From Podospora bellae-mahoneyi (Eukaryota > Ascomycota > Sordariomycetes > Sordariales > Podosporaceae), in assembly GCF_035222275.1 (NCBI RefSeq), contig NC_085884.1:2852001-2916000 (forward strand): a stretch of 64,000 nt of DNA. The letters run 5' to 3'. Below the pieces are notes generated by a model, which saw only the letters and a list, made by a program, of their open reading frames with translations, was not told where the DNA came from and did not search any database. Of the stretch, positions 48,134 through 58,351 are shown piece after piece; position 1 is the stretch's first letter; each line of letters begins with the position of its first letter. The translations under genes and the position numbers were made by a program.

Positions 48134-48982
48134 ATGGAATCCGACTCACATGTAGAAGTTGTTGAACGCTCCTGGCTTCTTTCGGGCCAAGAAAATCCTG
48201 CATTGCCATCACAACAAGGAGGAACCACAGGGCAACCAGAGTCGATCGGAGTAACCCCAACTGGCAGAATGATATGGTTGAACTTTGACGCTCATCGACA
48301 CTCAGCCGAGCACTACATGAAAAGATACTACGAGCACCACAGCAGGCTGGATTTGAACCAGCCGATCACAGATCTGGGTAAGCCGACATTGTCAGCATGC
48401 GTGTTTGGTATCCCGGAACTAATTAGGAGCAGAAGCGGCTCTCGACGCAGCTGTCCCTGGATCTGAACACAGCGAGCACCTCTTTGGACTCAAGGTCTGT
48501 CTCGATAAGGTCATTCACGATGTGTACCTGATGGAGGAACTCCTTACCTATGTTCAGGAGGTAAGGAAAGAGACTGATCGTCCGAAACAATCTGGTATCC
48601 CGGGTGTTGCCGCCGCAGGAAGGTATGTCTCTTTCCATGTTTTTCCTGTGCTATATCAGCCAACATGAACCTACCTAGCCTTGCCACTATCATCGCCTCC
48701 GCGGCCCTTCTCCCGGTGAAGATTGCCACCTGGGTTGCCTTGTCTTCCGTTGGAGTCGCCGTATCTACCGTGATGGTAGGATGGGCGATATGGCCAAGGG
48801 ACATCAACAGGCATTACGAAACTCTTCAAGACCAAATACAGGCCTTCAGACTTGCGGTGGAACGTTTCGACCAAGCAGAGATCAACAAACAGCAGCAGCG
48901 TGTGCTGAGGGGTAACACATATGCGCATCTAAGATCAGATCTCATGTTTCATTGGCCCAATAATGACAACGTATACACATGA
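48134..48982 (+). CDS. Small single-pass membrane protein (gene B), unrecognised family
   Basis: Three exons (48134-48377, 48433-48622, 48679-48982) with introns of 55 and 56 bp join in phase to 245 residues. The N-terminus is acidic (MESDSHVEVVERSWLLSG). GVTPTGRMIW and SAEHYMKRYYEHH form a conserved block shared with gene A. The middle is helical (LDAAVPGSEHSEHLFGLKVC, LMEELLTYVQEVRK) and ends PKQSGIPGVAAAGR. One strong membrane segment follows (KIATWVALSSVGVAVSTVMV), then WAIWPRDINRHYE and a charged helix (QIQAFRLAVERFDQ). There is no signal peptide. Two copies with identical exon 2 and 3 lengths show a duplication. The conserved parts suggest selection, but I know no family for it. Confidence 0.85.
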
Positions 48983-49473
48983 TACGTAGAGATATGGACG
49001 CCAAGCATGTAACAAAGTGCTCTCGGGAGGAGTTCAATTATACAGCAGCTCATAGCTGCATCGTCCAAGCATGAAATGCTTCCAGGTTCTTCGCGCTGTT
49101 GCAATGCCCCTCGGTTACCCTTGAGCCCCTTTTTTCCATAATCTGCTTGCTTGCATTGAGTTCACTTACCCCAACGTCCCCGCATGGAACGACACGGCCC
49201 TGACCCAACCATGATTCCCCAACATTCTGCATCTGCCGATTAGCCCATTGTCAATAGTACCATTCGGATATTCAACCAAAGCCAGACGAGTTGGGGTCAG
49301 CCGTGTGAACTGCTTGCCGTTCTCCGAGACCCCTCACTAAGATTCACCATTGTTGCGATTGGACCCTCCGGACTGCAATGCAGATACATAACTCGAATGA
49401 CATCCACCTCACTCACCATCCATAATCCCATAATCTCGCAAAGACCCCCAATCACAGAGAAACCTAACTGACC
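48983..49473. other. Intergenic
   Basis: 491 bp holding the 3' end of gene B and the promoter of the SnoaL-like gene. No gene or motif is recognised. Confidence 0.5.
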
Positions 49474-50493
49474 ATGGAGCAAGAATTCGCGGAACTCAAG
49501 AAGCAGGTCGCAACGCTGCAGAAGGAGCTCAGCCGGGTTTCAGGCAAGTTTGTTATCAGGTCTTGATAAAAGGCCACACACTAACCAGAGTTCCCTTCAG
49601 ACGAGGCCGAAGTCCGCAAAACCCACTTCAAGTATGGCTACTATCTCGACAAGTGCCTCTACAACGAGGTAAGTCACCCTCGTTCGTTCATTTCTCTCTT
49701 CAAGGTTGCCAACACCCCAAAAGGTAGTTGATATGTTCTCCGACCACCCTGACGCCTACGTCGAGTTTCTCGGCGGCCGCTACCGCGGCAAAGCCGGCAT
49801 CGCCCGCCTCTACCAGGGCCGTTTCCAGCAAACCTTTGTCAAGGGCCGCAACGGCCCAGTTGAAGGCTGGCTATTGGACCACCTCATGATGCAAGAGATT
49901 GTCGATGTCGACTCCACTGGGACACACGCCTGGTGTCGGATGCGTGCACTCATGCAAGCTGGCACACATGAGTCGATTGAGGAGTATTACCCGTTAGTGT
50001 CACCGCAAAAGGCCGGCTAAAGAAGAGATACTGACAAATAGACAGCCGCGGGCATCGTCAGTGGTGGGAGGGGGGTCTCTACGAGAACGAGTACATCAAG
50101 GAGGACGGAGTGTGGAAGCTGTTTAGGTACCGGTACTTCCCCTTTTGGCATGCGGAGCACGAGAAGGGGTGGAGCCACACGAAGAAAGAGTACATCCCTT
50201 TTGCGAGGTCTACATTTCCTGAGAACCCTGATGGGCCGGATGAGCTCGTCGAGCAGAGGAGCTTGTGGCCGGACACACGGGTGGTCCCCTTCCATTACCC
50301 AAATCCCGTAACTGGGAAAAGGGTAAAGCCTGATGATCTCAGGGCCCCGCGGTATGGGGAGCCGGTGGAGACGAGTGAGCCTCCGCTGGTGTTGGATCTG
50401 CCGAAAGATCAGAAGAGAGAGGGGGCGGAGATGAGGGAACCCAAGGTGGGGGAGAAGGTCTTGCCTGAGCTGGTCCAATTCAAGGCAGAATAA
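49474..50493 (+). CDS. SnoaL-like (NTF2 fold) protein with a GC-AG intron
   Basis: Four exons (49474-49543, 49601-49668, 49724-49992, 50046-50493) join in phase to 284 residues. The first intron begins GCAAGT and ends CAG; the only in-phase alternative fails, so it is a GC-AG intron. A short coiled N-terminus (EFAELKKQVATLQKELSRV) precedes a SnoaL_4-type domain: RKTHFKYGYYLDKCLYNEVV, DMFSDHPDAYVEFLGGRYRG, GIARLYQGRF, DHLMMQEIVDVD, then GLYENEYIKEDGVWKLFRYR. About 110 extra C-terminal residues are Pro-rich. The fold carries dehydratases, cyclases and isomerases (scytalone dehydratase kin), but the catalytic residues cannot be assigned by eye. It precedes a carotenoid/stilbene oxygenase by 475 bp on the same strand. 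Confidence 0.88.
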
Positions 50494-50968
50494 AGTAGCT
50501 TGCTTTTAGGGGCTGTTTTCAGGGGCGTTTGCTTTAGCTGCACAATTGACATTTTGATTTGAGCACATCTTGACAAATGTTTTGCTTCGGTGTGTCTTCT
50601 GTCTCTTGCTCGCCGTCAAACCGCTTTGAGTGCATGTTTATCTGACACTGACAAGGCCTGACAGTTGCCGAGTTGGGGTCAAGCTACCCCCCTTCTGATC
50701 CCCCGCACGTACCTAGCTTACCCGGGGACCCTTTGCCGGGAAGAACAATCCCCCACCTGCATCTCGGAACCATCCGATCTACCGTCGGAGGTTTAATTTG
50801 GACGATTTGAGGGTGTCGCCACTTTTGTGATGGTTTGCGGGGTTGAGCCCACCCCTGAAGATCCGCACAGTGGATCTGGAACAACAACACTTCTTCTATC
50901 CACCCTCCCCTAGTCTTCTTCTCACTCATCGCAACAAGCAAAAAGTAAAGAAACCACTTCAGGAAAAA
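50494..50968. other. Intergenic
   Basis: 475 bp between two genes on the same strand; it should hold the promoter of the oxygenase. No motif is claimed. Confidence 0.45.
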
Positions 50969-52830
50969 ATGGCACACATCTTCCACCTCGCCCCCCACAT
51001 CGACACCTCCCCAAACTACAGCAACAATGAGCTCACCTCCCCAGAAAAGGTCGCCTTCCCTAAAACAGACGCCTTCCGATCTATGAACGCCCCCTCGAGA
51101 TTCGAAGGCTCCGTCTTCAACCTCGAAGTCACCGGCACCATCCCACCCGACATCTCCGGCACGTTTTACCGCGTTCAGCCTGACCACCGCTTTCCCCCTT
51201 TGTACGAAGACGACATCCATTTCAACGGCGATGGCTCCGTAACCGCCATCCGCATCGCCAAAGGCCACGCCGACTTCCAGCAAAAGTATGTCGAGACCGA
51301 TCGATACAGACACGAGACCGCCGCGAGGAGGTCGCTGTTTGGGAAGTACCGCAACCCCTACACAGACAATGAATCTGTCAAGGGCGTCATCCGCACCGCG
51401 TCAAACACCAATATCGTTTTCTGGAGGGGGATGCTGCTTGCCATGAAGGAGGATGGGCCCCCCTTCGCGATGGACCCAGACACACTCGAGACGTTGGGAC
51501 GGTATGACTTTGAAGGGCAAATCCTGTCCCCTACTTTTTGTGCGCATCCAAAGTTTGACCCTGACACGGGGGAGATGGTCTGCTTTGCTTATGAGTGTGG
51601 TGGCGACGGGGCGGATTGCGGGGTTGATGTGGCTGTTTGGACGGTGGATAAGGATGGGAAGAAGACGCAGGAGGGGTGGTATAAAGCCCCGTTTGCGGGT
51701 ATGATTCATGATGCTGGGTTGACGGAGAATTATCTCGTTTTAGCGTTGACCCCGATCAAGATGAATTTGGAGAGACTGAAGCAGGGAAAGAATAAATTCG
51801 CGTGGGACCCGGAGGAGGATCAGTGGTATGCCGTGGTCCCGAGGAGGGGGACTGGGGATCCTGGAGAGATTACTTGGTTTAGAGGTGACAACGGTATGTG
51901 CTTGCTGTCTAGAGCTTCACAGTCTCTGAGGATAACCGCTAACAGGGTCAAGCTTTCCATGGACATGTTGCCGGCGCTTATGAGCTAGCCTCAGGAGAAA
52001 TAGTCTTTGACTTGACGGTTGCCGACGGAAATGTTTTCTTCTTCTTCCCACCAGACAAGAACGTCACATCCTCCGCGGACAGCATTGCGAAGAGAAACAA
52101 ACTCAGCTCGCCAACCACGCGATGGATCTTTGATCCCAAGGCCAAGAAGTCGGCTATCCGGACACCTGAGGCAGGGGATTCTGACGTTTGGGTGGCGGAT
52201 GAGCGTGTCAAGCCAGCGGTTGTTTGGCTGACCAACGGGGAGTTCTCACGAATCGATGATCGGTATGTAACCAAGCCCTACCGTCACTTCTGGCAAGCCG
52301 TCGTAGATCCGACAAGACCGTACGACTTTGCCAAGTTGGGACCGCCTGCCGGCGGGTTGTTCAATTCTCTGGGCCACTACACATGGGGACCCGAGCATTA
52401 CCACACCGGCTCAACAACATCATCTGTGACAAACGGAGAGACCAAGAAAGAAAAGGCTGGCCTGGAGGACGTGTACTTTCCTGGGCCAACCATGACCTTC
52501 CAAGAACCGACCTTCATCCCAAAGCAAGAAGGGGCAGAAGGCGAGGGATACCTCATCGCGCTGCTGAATCACTTGGATGTGCTGAGAAATGATGTTTTGA
52601 TCTTTGACGCACAGAACTTGAGCCAAGGTCCGCTTGCGGTGATTCACCTGCCGTTGAAGCTCAAATTGGGGTTGCATGGTAACTGGGTCGATAACAAAGA
52701 CATCGAGGAGTGGAAGGCAAGGAGAGAGGCAACTGGCGATGTTGGGCCTGTGAAGGTGGCTAGTGAACCACTACCATGGCAGAAGAAGTTCCAGTCAGGG
52801 CAGGCAAATGGCCAGGAGAGGAGCTTTTAA
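50969..52830 (+). CDS. Carotenoid/stilbene cleavage oxygenase family (RPE65/CAO-1-like)
   Basis: Two exons (50969-51893 and 51953-52830) with a 59-bp intron ending in CAAG give 600 residues. The CAG six bases earlier would break the frame, while AAG restores [12 protein letters not shown]. The start ATG at 50969 ([10 protein letters not shown]) was chosen because the frame upstream is not family-like. The seven-blade propeller features are seen: [27 protein letters not shown], and four histidines for the non-heme iron in [29 protein letters not shown] and LGLHGNW. The family splits conjugated double bonds of carotenoids, or of stilbenes such as resveratrol, with O2. Which substrate applies cannot be told from the sequence. 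It is probably cytosolic. Confidence 0.93.
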
Positions 52831-53348
52831 ACAAAGGGAGGAGATAATGATGTTGAACTGGGCTACTTCCACAGCTTCTCCTGATGGCGGAGTAAATACC
52901 CATTCACCTCTGATAATTCTGATGATGGTTTTGACTTAGAGCAACAAGCTAGTAGACATCTCCGAAGTTCTAAGACGCTTAATTGTGCAGCTGCCTCTGT
53001 GAGAATTGGATATTCGCACAGGATGACAAACCGTGCAAAAGGCGATCTACATAACCTGGTAGCGAGTTGGAGACAATACATTACACACAGCCATCTACCT
53101 CAACAAACAAATAAATGAATAAAAAAGTTCTACTAGTAGGTGCGCGTCACCTGCAACATGAACAATGACGTCTCCCACAAGTGTTGTCCTCCTTTGCGAG
53201 CGCTCATAAACCTTCCAGCATCTGTACACCCGTGGCAACAACAATATTCCCCTAACACCCCAGCCCTTTACCAACTTGGTCCTTAAACACCTCCCACGCC
53301 AACAGGAGGAGGCGACGATTCGCCGAGTTCTCCAATCTCCGCCCTATC
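52831..53348. other. Intergenic between converging genes
   Basis: 518 bp between the end of the oxygenase and the end of the decayed minus-strand gene; no gene is recognised. Confidence 0.5.
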
Positions 53349-55641
53349 TCAGCTTCCTGACCCTTCCGCTCGCACGCGCCTGCCGCCGACACGGACATCA
53401 GCGCCTGGGAACGCAAGCCCCGTGTTTTTGCGCTTGCTGGCGACGGCGATGTCTTGAGCTGGGATGGTGTCCATGCCCCGCGTCTTTGACTTTTTGCCAG
53501 CATTGGCATCTCTATTCCCAACATCAGCCGGGTCCCTTTTGCGCTTCCCAGTTGCCACTTGAACTTGGCGACCATGACCTTGAGCCTTGCGCTCTTTACC
53601 AGTGACTTTCCCATCCTTGCCAGCGTCGCCCGTGTTGGTTGGGATACTGCCGCAGTTGATGGTGTTGGCACTAATGCTGACATCACTAATCTCGACCTTG
53701 ACGATGTCCCCGGCGACACCACTGTCCTTGTTGCCACCAAGACCAGGCTTAATACCAGCACTGCTATCCAGAGGAACGAAGATGCAGTTCTCGATGATCC
53801 AATCTTTATACCGCTTGCCCGTTTCATGAAGTTACTCACTCTCGGCAGCCTGTTCCGACATCTCATCATCCACGTCCCTCATCATTTGCGGCATGTTTCT
53901 AGTCATCTTCCAAACTTCCATTCTGGTGTCGGCCACCTGTTTTCTAGCCCTGCTCAGCTCGATTGCCTCGGCCTTTTCTTTCGAGATGGCATTGACTCAA
54001 TTCTTTGATGATGTGGTTGAAGACGGGCCGGTTGTCGTGTTTGGGACGGCTGGCGCCACAGCACTGCCCACTGTCGCGATAGGCATGTTAGTAGGGGGTA
54101 CCATCGCTGCCACCTAGGCATAAGTCAAACGCTGTTGAGTCGAGAGCGGTGGCAATGACGGTCCGAGCACACTGAATGTGAACGCAGGGCCAGTGTCTGA
54201 TGAGGCCGGACCAATGGTGGCGGATGGGACCGTTGAGGGTGGCGTGGGGAGTTTATAGCGACGGTCGTCTTCTGCATCGAAGAGGTGCTTGACTTCCGTT
54301 GTAGGGGTTTGAGACTGGGGACCGGTGAGGATTCTTTGACCAGCTACCTGGTACATGCTCTCCTCTGGCCAGTGTCTGATTTTGACTAGCAAACCTGTCG
54401 GCAGTGTCGTGGGGCTCCATTTGGTGCCCGGGCAGCCAAACATACTTGCAGCTGATAAAACACCCCGGGACAACTGGAACTCTCTCAGCGCCCTCTCTTT
54501 GTCATGAATTTTCTGGATCAATCATGTTTCCAGCGGCCCTCTGAGTTTGTCCTTGCCCAGCACCTTGTTGAGAGCGTTTAGGCAATCTGTGTGGGCGATG
54601 ACGCTGGCAGCAGGTGGCCTCTCAATGGTAGCCAATGTCCCAAGTGTTCTGACAATGGTCTGAACCTCAAATATGGCCAACATCAATGTCGCTAAGATGG
54701 CCACAAGCTCGGTGTACCCAGGTGAGAATGTCGGTCCCAACTTCCACCCAACACCAACGTGTTGGCGGGTTCATAAACGCTGGTTATGTCATGCCGTTTG
54801 TAGGCTATGCCAATTCCTCCGAGGCTATACCTGCCAGCATAACGCGCGATAGTTCCGTCGCAAAAGAATGCCAATTGAATGCACAACGGCGAGGGTACAT
54901 GAACCGAAGTCCTGTGGGCAGCCTCTAAAACGTCCTTGTGTTCTTGCCACGTTGGTTCGGTGTTGCCGGTGAACACGAAAATGTCTCTTGCGGTGTCATA
55001 TCCTCAGTTTCAGTCGTCTGTTGGGCGGTGGTATGATTGGCAGCACCACCTTCCATGGCGGCAAGGGAAGTGGCATCGGGAACTGCTAATTCTTATTATT
55101 AGGACATCAGAAAGCGTATTGTGACTGGGGGCATGGTGTAGACTCCGGCAGTATGACGTACCAATCACAGTTGTACTCGTGTCGGCTACGGTGGTGGCGA
55201 CCACCTCTGGGTTTGGCAAGGAAGCGGAGGGAGTCGTAGTCGGGGTGGGCTCCGGATTCTGGGCGGCGAGGCTGCCTGTCGTGCTGGCTTGGTCTTCGAC
55301 AAACATGGTCAGCGAAGGTATTCCTTACTTCTCATGGCAACGAACCTTTACTCGCTGCCACGGCTGCGCCTGTTGCGCTTTGATCTTCGTCCTTTTGTGA
55401 TTCTTCGACTTTCGGAGCTACCTTGTTGCTGTTGTTGGTAGGGATCGCAGTCGAATATTTTGCTTGAAGACGGAAAGTGGTCGGAAAATACTGGGATAAA
55501 GCTCCTGTCTCTCCATGGGGTGGGGTACATACCTACCCTTAAACATTTTCGGGAGGGTGCAGTTCGCCAACGTGCCTGATTGGGGTCAGGATAAGGGAGC
55601 TCAAATGCAGCTGATAGCAGAGCAACCTGTGCCAACGGCAT
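53349..55641 (-). pseudogene. Decayed gene with RNase H-like domain
   Basis: Protein-like segments line up on the minus strand in a sensible order but are interrupted several times, at least three. From the 5' side they are: a polar, low-complexity start (LSQYFPTTFRLQAKYS; PEPTPTTTPSASLPNPE), then DIFVFTGNTEPTWQEHKDVL, then an RNase H-like core (LAFFCDGTIARY, LGGIGIAYKRHD, PGYTELVAILATLM, VIAHTDCLNALNKVL, LVKIRHWPEES) with an acidic residue in each expected strand or helix, then a linker, a coiled helix (KEKAEAIELSRARKQVADTR) and a basic tail (ATGKRKRDPADVG). RNase H-like proteins of this layout occur as host genes in related fungi. This copy looks like a relic, although poor sequence quality is possible. 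The 5' limit is uncertain. Confidence 0.5.
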
Positions 55642-56190
55642 TTCGCACCGCCCGGAGCAGCTGGTGTCAACACCGTCCCCCGCGAGAGGTGTACTGACTA
55701 CCAGAGCGCACTGGAATCAGGCTCTTGGCCCAACCTGACATGGGGCCATCAAGACCACTCAGCAGGTTGATTCTGACGCCACCTAGCCTTTACACTTCTG
55801 GACCAGATGACTCTAACGTCGGGAGTCCCCGAGTCATTAAAATCGCCCGTTGAGATGAATCTGACGAACAGCATGGTTTCTTGAGAACAACAATCCACTT
55901 GAACGTTGGAAATACAGTTGAGAGCGACGGTCCTAGCATTGAAAACAGGCAAAGTGTTAGAGTCTATGTGGGCGGCTAAACTCCGGCGCTCATCGCCATT
56001 CCTCCCCTTTTCTGCTCCACCCCGGACTCCACCATCAACCACATCTCTCAGAAATAAATCCCCTCGGAATCAGAAAAGAAGAAGGCTGGTTGACATCTTG
56101 TTCAGGTAAATAGAGCAATTTTTACTACTAGACAGGAAGGACCATCCGACTCATAGAAAAGGGCTGCCTATTACAACCACTCGATCAGAC
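55642..56190. other. Intergenic
   Basis: 549 bp between a decayed gene and the end of the short-chain dehydrogenase. No convincing gene is seen. Confidence 0.45.
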
Positions 56191-57158
56191 TCAGTCTTTG
56201 TGAACCTTGTTACAGATGTCCCCAAAAACGTCCAAGGCATGCTGATACCCCCCGATAACCTCCCTGAGTCTTTTATCGAGGTCTCTTCCCAGAGGTAACA
56301 TTCGTTCCTTTTCTTTTCCAAAACCCACCCCCTCACCAACAATAACATCATAGACTGCCTTGGCAGCTTTCTTTGAATCACCATCTGCCACAGTGGCCAA
56401 CTTGCCTCCAGCCAGGGTCTTGGTAATTTGGTCGGCCACTGACCCAACATACTCAGTAGGCACATCCCCCTGCCGATATTGTCTTGCAGCCCTGGCGTTG
56501 TCGCCCATAGATGTATGATCAAAAGCTCCCAACTGAACCGTCAATACTCTAACGCCTAACGGCGCAACCTCTGTAGCGAGAACTTTGGAGAATCCTGTTG
56601 TGACAATCAGCTTGCTTTCGTTCGTACCTTCATTGTACCTGGTATAGTCTAACCATCCAGCGCCGCCTTAGCAGCCGCATAGCCAGCCATGCTCTCTCTT
56701 CCTTCCAACCCAGCCCCACTACTCATATTCACAATCACACCTTTCTTCCGCTGTCTCATGAACGGAAGAACAAGCCGTGCAAGACGAGCGGGACCGAAGT
56801 ACATTGTGTCCATCATCTCTTTCAACTCGTCTTCTTCCAGCAGCTCCGCAGGGCCAAGGATGCAGAAGCCAGCATTGTTGACCAGTACATCAATGGCGGT
56901 ACCGTTCGAGGTTTCCAGGTCGTTGATGAGCTCGTGGCATCTCACTGGGTCGTTGACATCGAGTTCCAGCCACTGGCGGGTTCCGGCACCGGGGTGGGAA
57001 AGAATCTCGTCGACGACTTCGCGAGTTCTCGAGGGAGAACGGGAGGTGGCGATGAGATTGTGGCCTTGGTCAAGGACAAGCCTGGAGAGCAGAAGACCAA
57101 AACCTGAGGAACAGCCAGTGATGAGGAAGGTCAAAGGTTGCTGCGGAGAGCTGGTCAT
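56191..57158 (-). CDS. Short-chain dehydrogenase/reductase, retinol dehydrogenase-like
   Basis: Two exons (56654-57158, 56191-56594) with a 59-bp intron join in phase to 302 residues. The start is the ATG at 57158 (MTSSPQQPLTFLITG); the frame extends upstream only from a GTG. TGCSSGFGLLLSRLVLDQGH is the Rossmann motif, ELDVNDPVR contacts the cofactor, VLVNNAGFCILGP is the NNAG motif, NMSSGAG supplies the Ser and YAAAK the Tyr-Lys pair. VAPLGVRVLTVQLGAFDHTS follows the active site. The family interconverts alcohols and ketones with NAD(P). The gene is about 15 kb beyond the core cluster and is probably independent of it. Confidence 0.92.
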
Positions 57159-57647
57159 TGTTGATGCCGTTATCGCTGAGTGAATGAAGTAGCTGCTGCC
57201 CACAATGCTCGGGGGCGAGGGTCCATACCCTTTTCTGTTCTTAACTTTTTCACCCCTTGGCGGACTTAGCCGGTGATGACCTTCTTATGTCCGGATCAAC
57301 TTTCTAGCTGTCAATATTCAGATCAGCTTTTCAATGCCCTTCTCTCGCGTGATTGGGTATGGTGGGGCTGTTAGGAGTTATTGCCGAAGACAAATGCGAG
57401 ACGATGCGAAAGGTGGCACAGTGCCATTCAGAGTCGCGCGGCTTGACATCATATCATCCACCCATCTCACTTGGGAAGCCATATCCACATACAGTAAAGT
57501 ATGGAATTGATGTAAAGGCAAAAGGAAAACCATAATATCTACAATACAATGGCTATATGAAACCGTTACTAAGCCATTGAAAGTCTTCTGGAGTGCCTGA
57601 AGCGAAAAAGAAAACCCCGGGTACAGAAAGGAGAATAGCCGTGGTGA

Positions 57648-57774
57648 GATTCATACTCACAACTTACCAAGCACAACTGCTTTAGTCACGCTAGAGTAAA
57701 TGCCGCAGCTCAGACTGCTATACCACTTGACCACCGTACCACTTGACCACCATACCACTTGACCACCGAGCCCT
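57648..57774 (-). other. tRNA-like sequence with Pol III box-like motifs
   Basis: On the minus strand GGTGGTCAAGTGG resembles a tRNA A box, and GTGAGTATGAATCTCAC makes a perfect five-pair T-arm-like hairpin with a seven-base loop close to a B box. The spacing of about 75 bp from the last A-box unit suits a tRNA with an intron or long variable arm. The acceptor strands do not pair well and no anticodon can be assigned, so it is a degraded or derived tRNA. Confidence 0.3.
57721..57768 (-). repeat. Three tandem copies of a 16-bp unit (TACCACTTGACCACC + G/A)
   Basis: Units at 57721-57736, 57737-57752 and 57753-57768 are identical except for the last base of the middle one. On the minus strand each unit contains the A-box-like GGTGGTCAAGTGG. 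Confidence 0.9.
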
Positions 57775-58351
57775 TTCTCCTATTGTTAGTTATTTGCAAG
57801 GGTTTGTTTATTGAACCCAGCCTGCTTTCGAGAATAACCCCAGTTTGGAGAGGGGAGCAGCGCTGGTGAGAGACTTTACGCCTTCAAACTGCGACCGGGA
57901 ATACCCATCGGCTTGATTACCTGTAGACATAGGACTTAAGACTGCCAGTTTGCGCCTGTACCTATTATTAGATAAATTCGCGGAGGGTTGCTTTCGGCGA
58001 AAAACACAACAATAACACCAACATGCTGTCGGGAATAGAGCTATAAATGAAAGAAAGATGAATGGTAACTATAGGTTAAAGAGAAATGAAATACTATAGG
58101 AGACTTATTATTGAAACTGCTGTCAAATAATACATATTTTCTTTTTGGATGGAAAAAAAAGAAAACGACCACTCAACCGGCGACCCTTGCACAGTGACGC
58201 TGTACAAATTGAGGCTCACAACCATTTCATACTCAGGATCACCAGTGAACCTCTTTCTTCGCACTGGCATTTCCAAACGCAACATGGGGTACATTCAAAG
58301 CTCGCATTAACTCTCATCACCATCGCCGCCCAGATACCTATCTACAAGCCA

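Larger units (their letters stand above)
57159..58351. other. Intergenic with tRNA-like repeat block
   Basis: 1.2 kb with no protein gene. A tRNA-like sequence with a triplicated 16-bp unit lies at 57648-57774. The rest is AT-rich toward the right. Confidence 0.5.
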
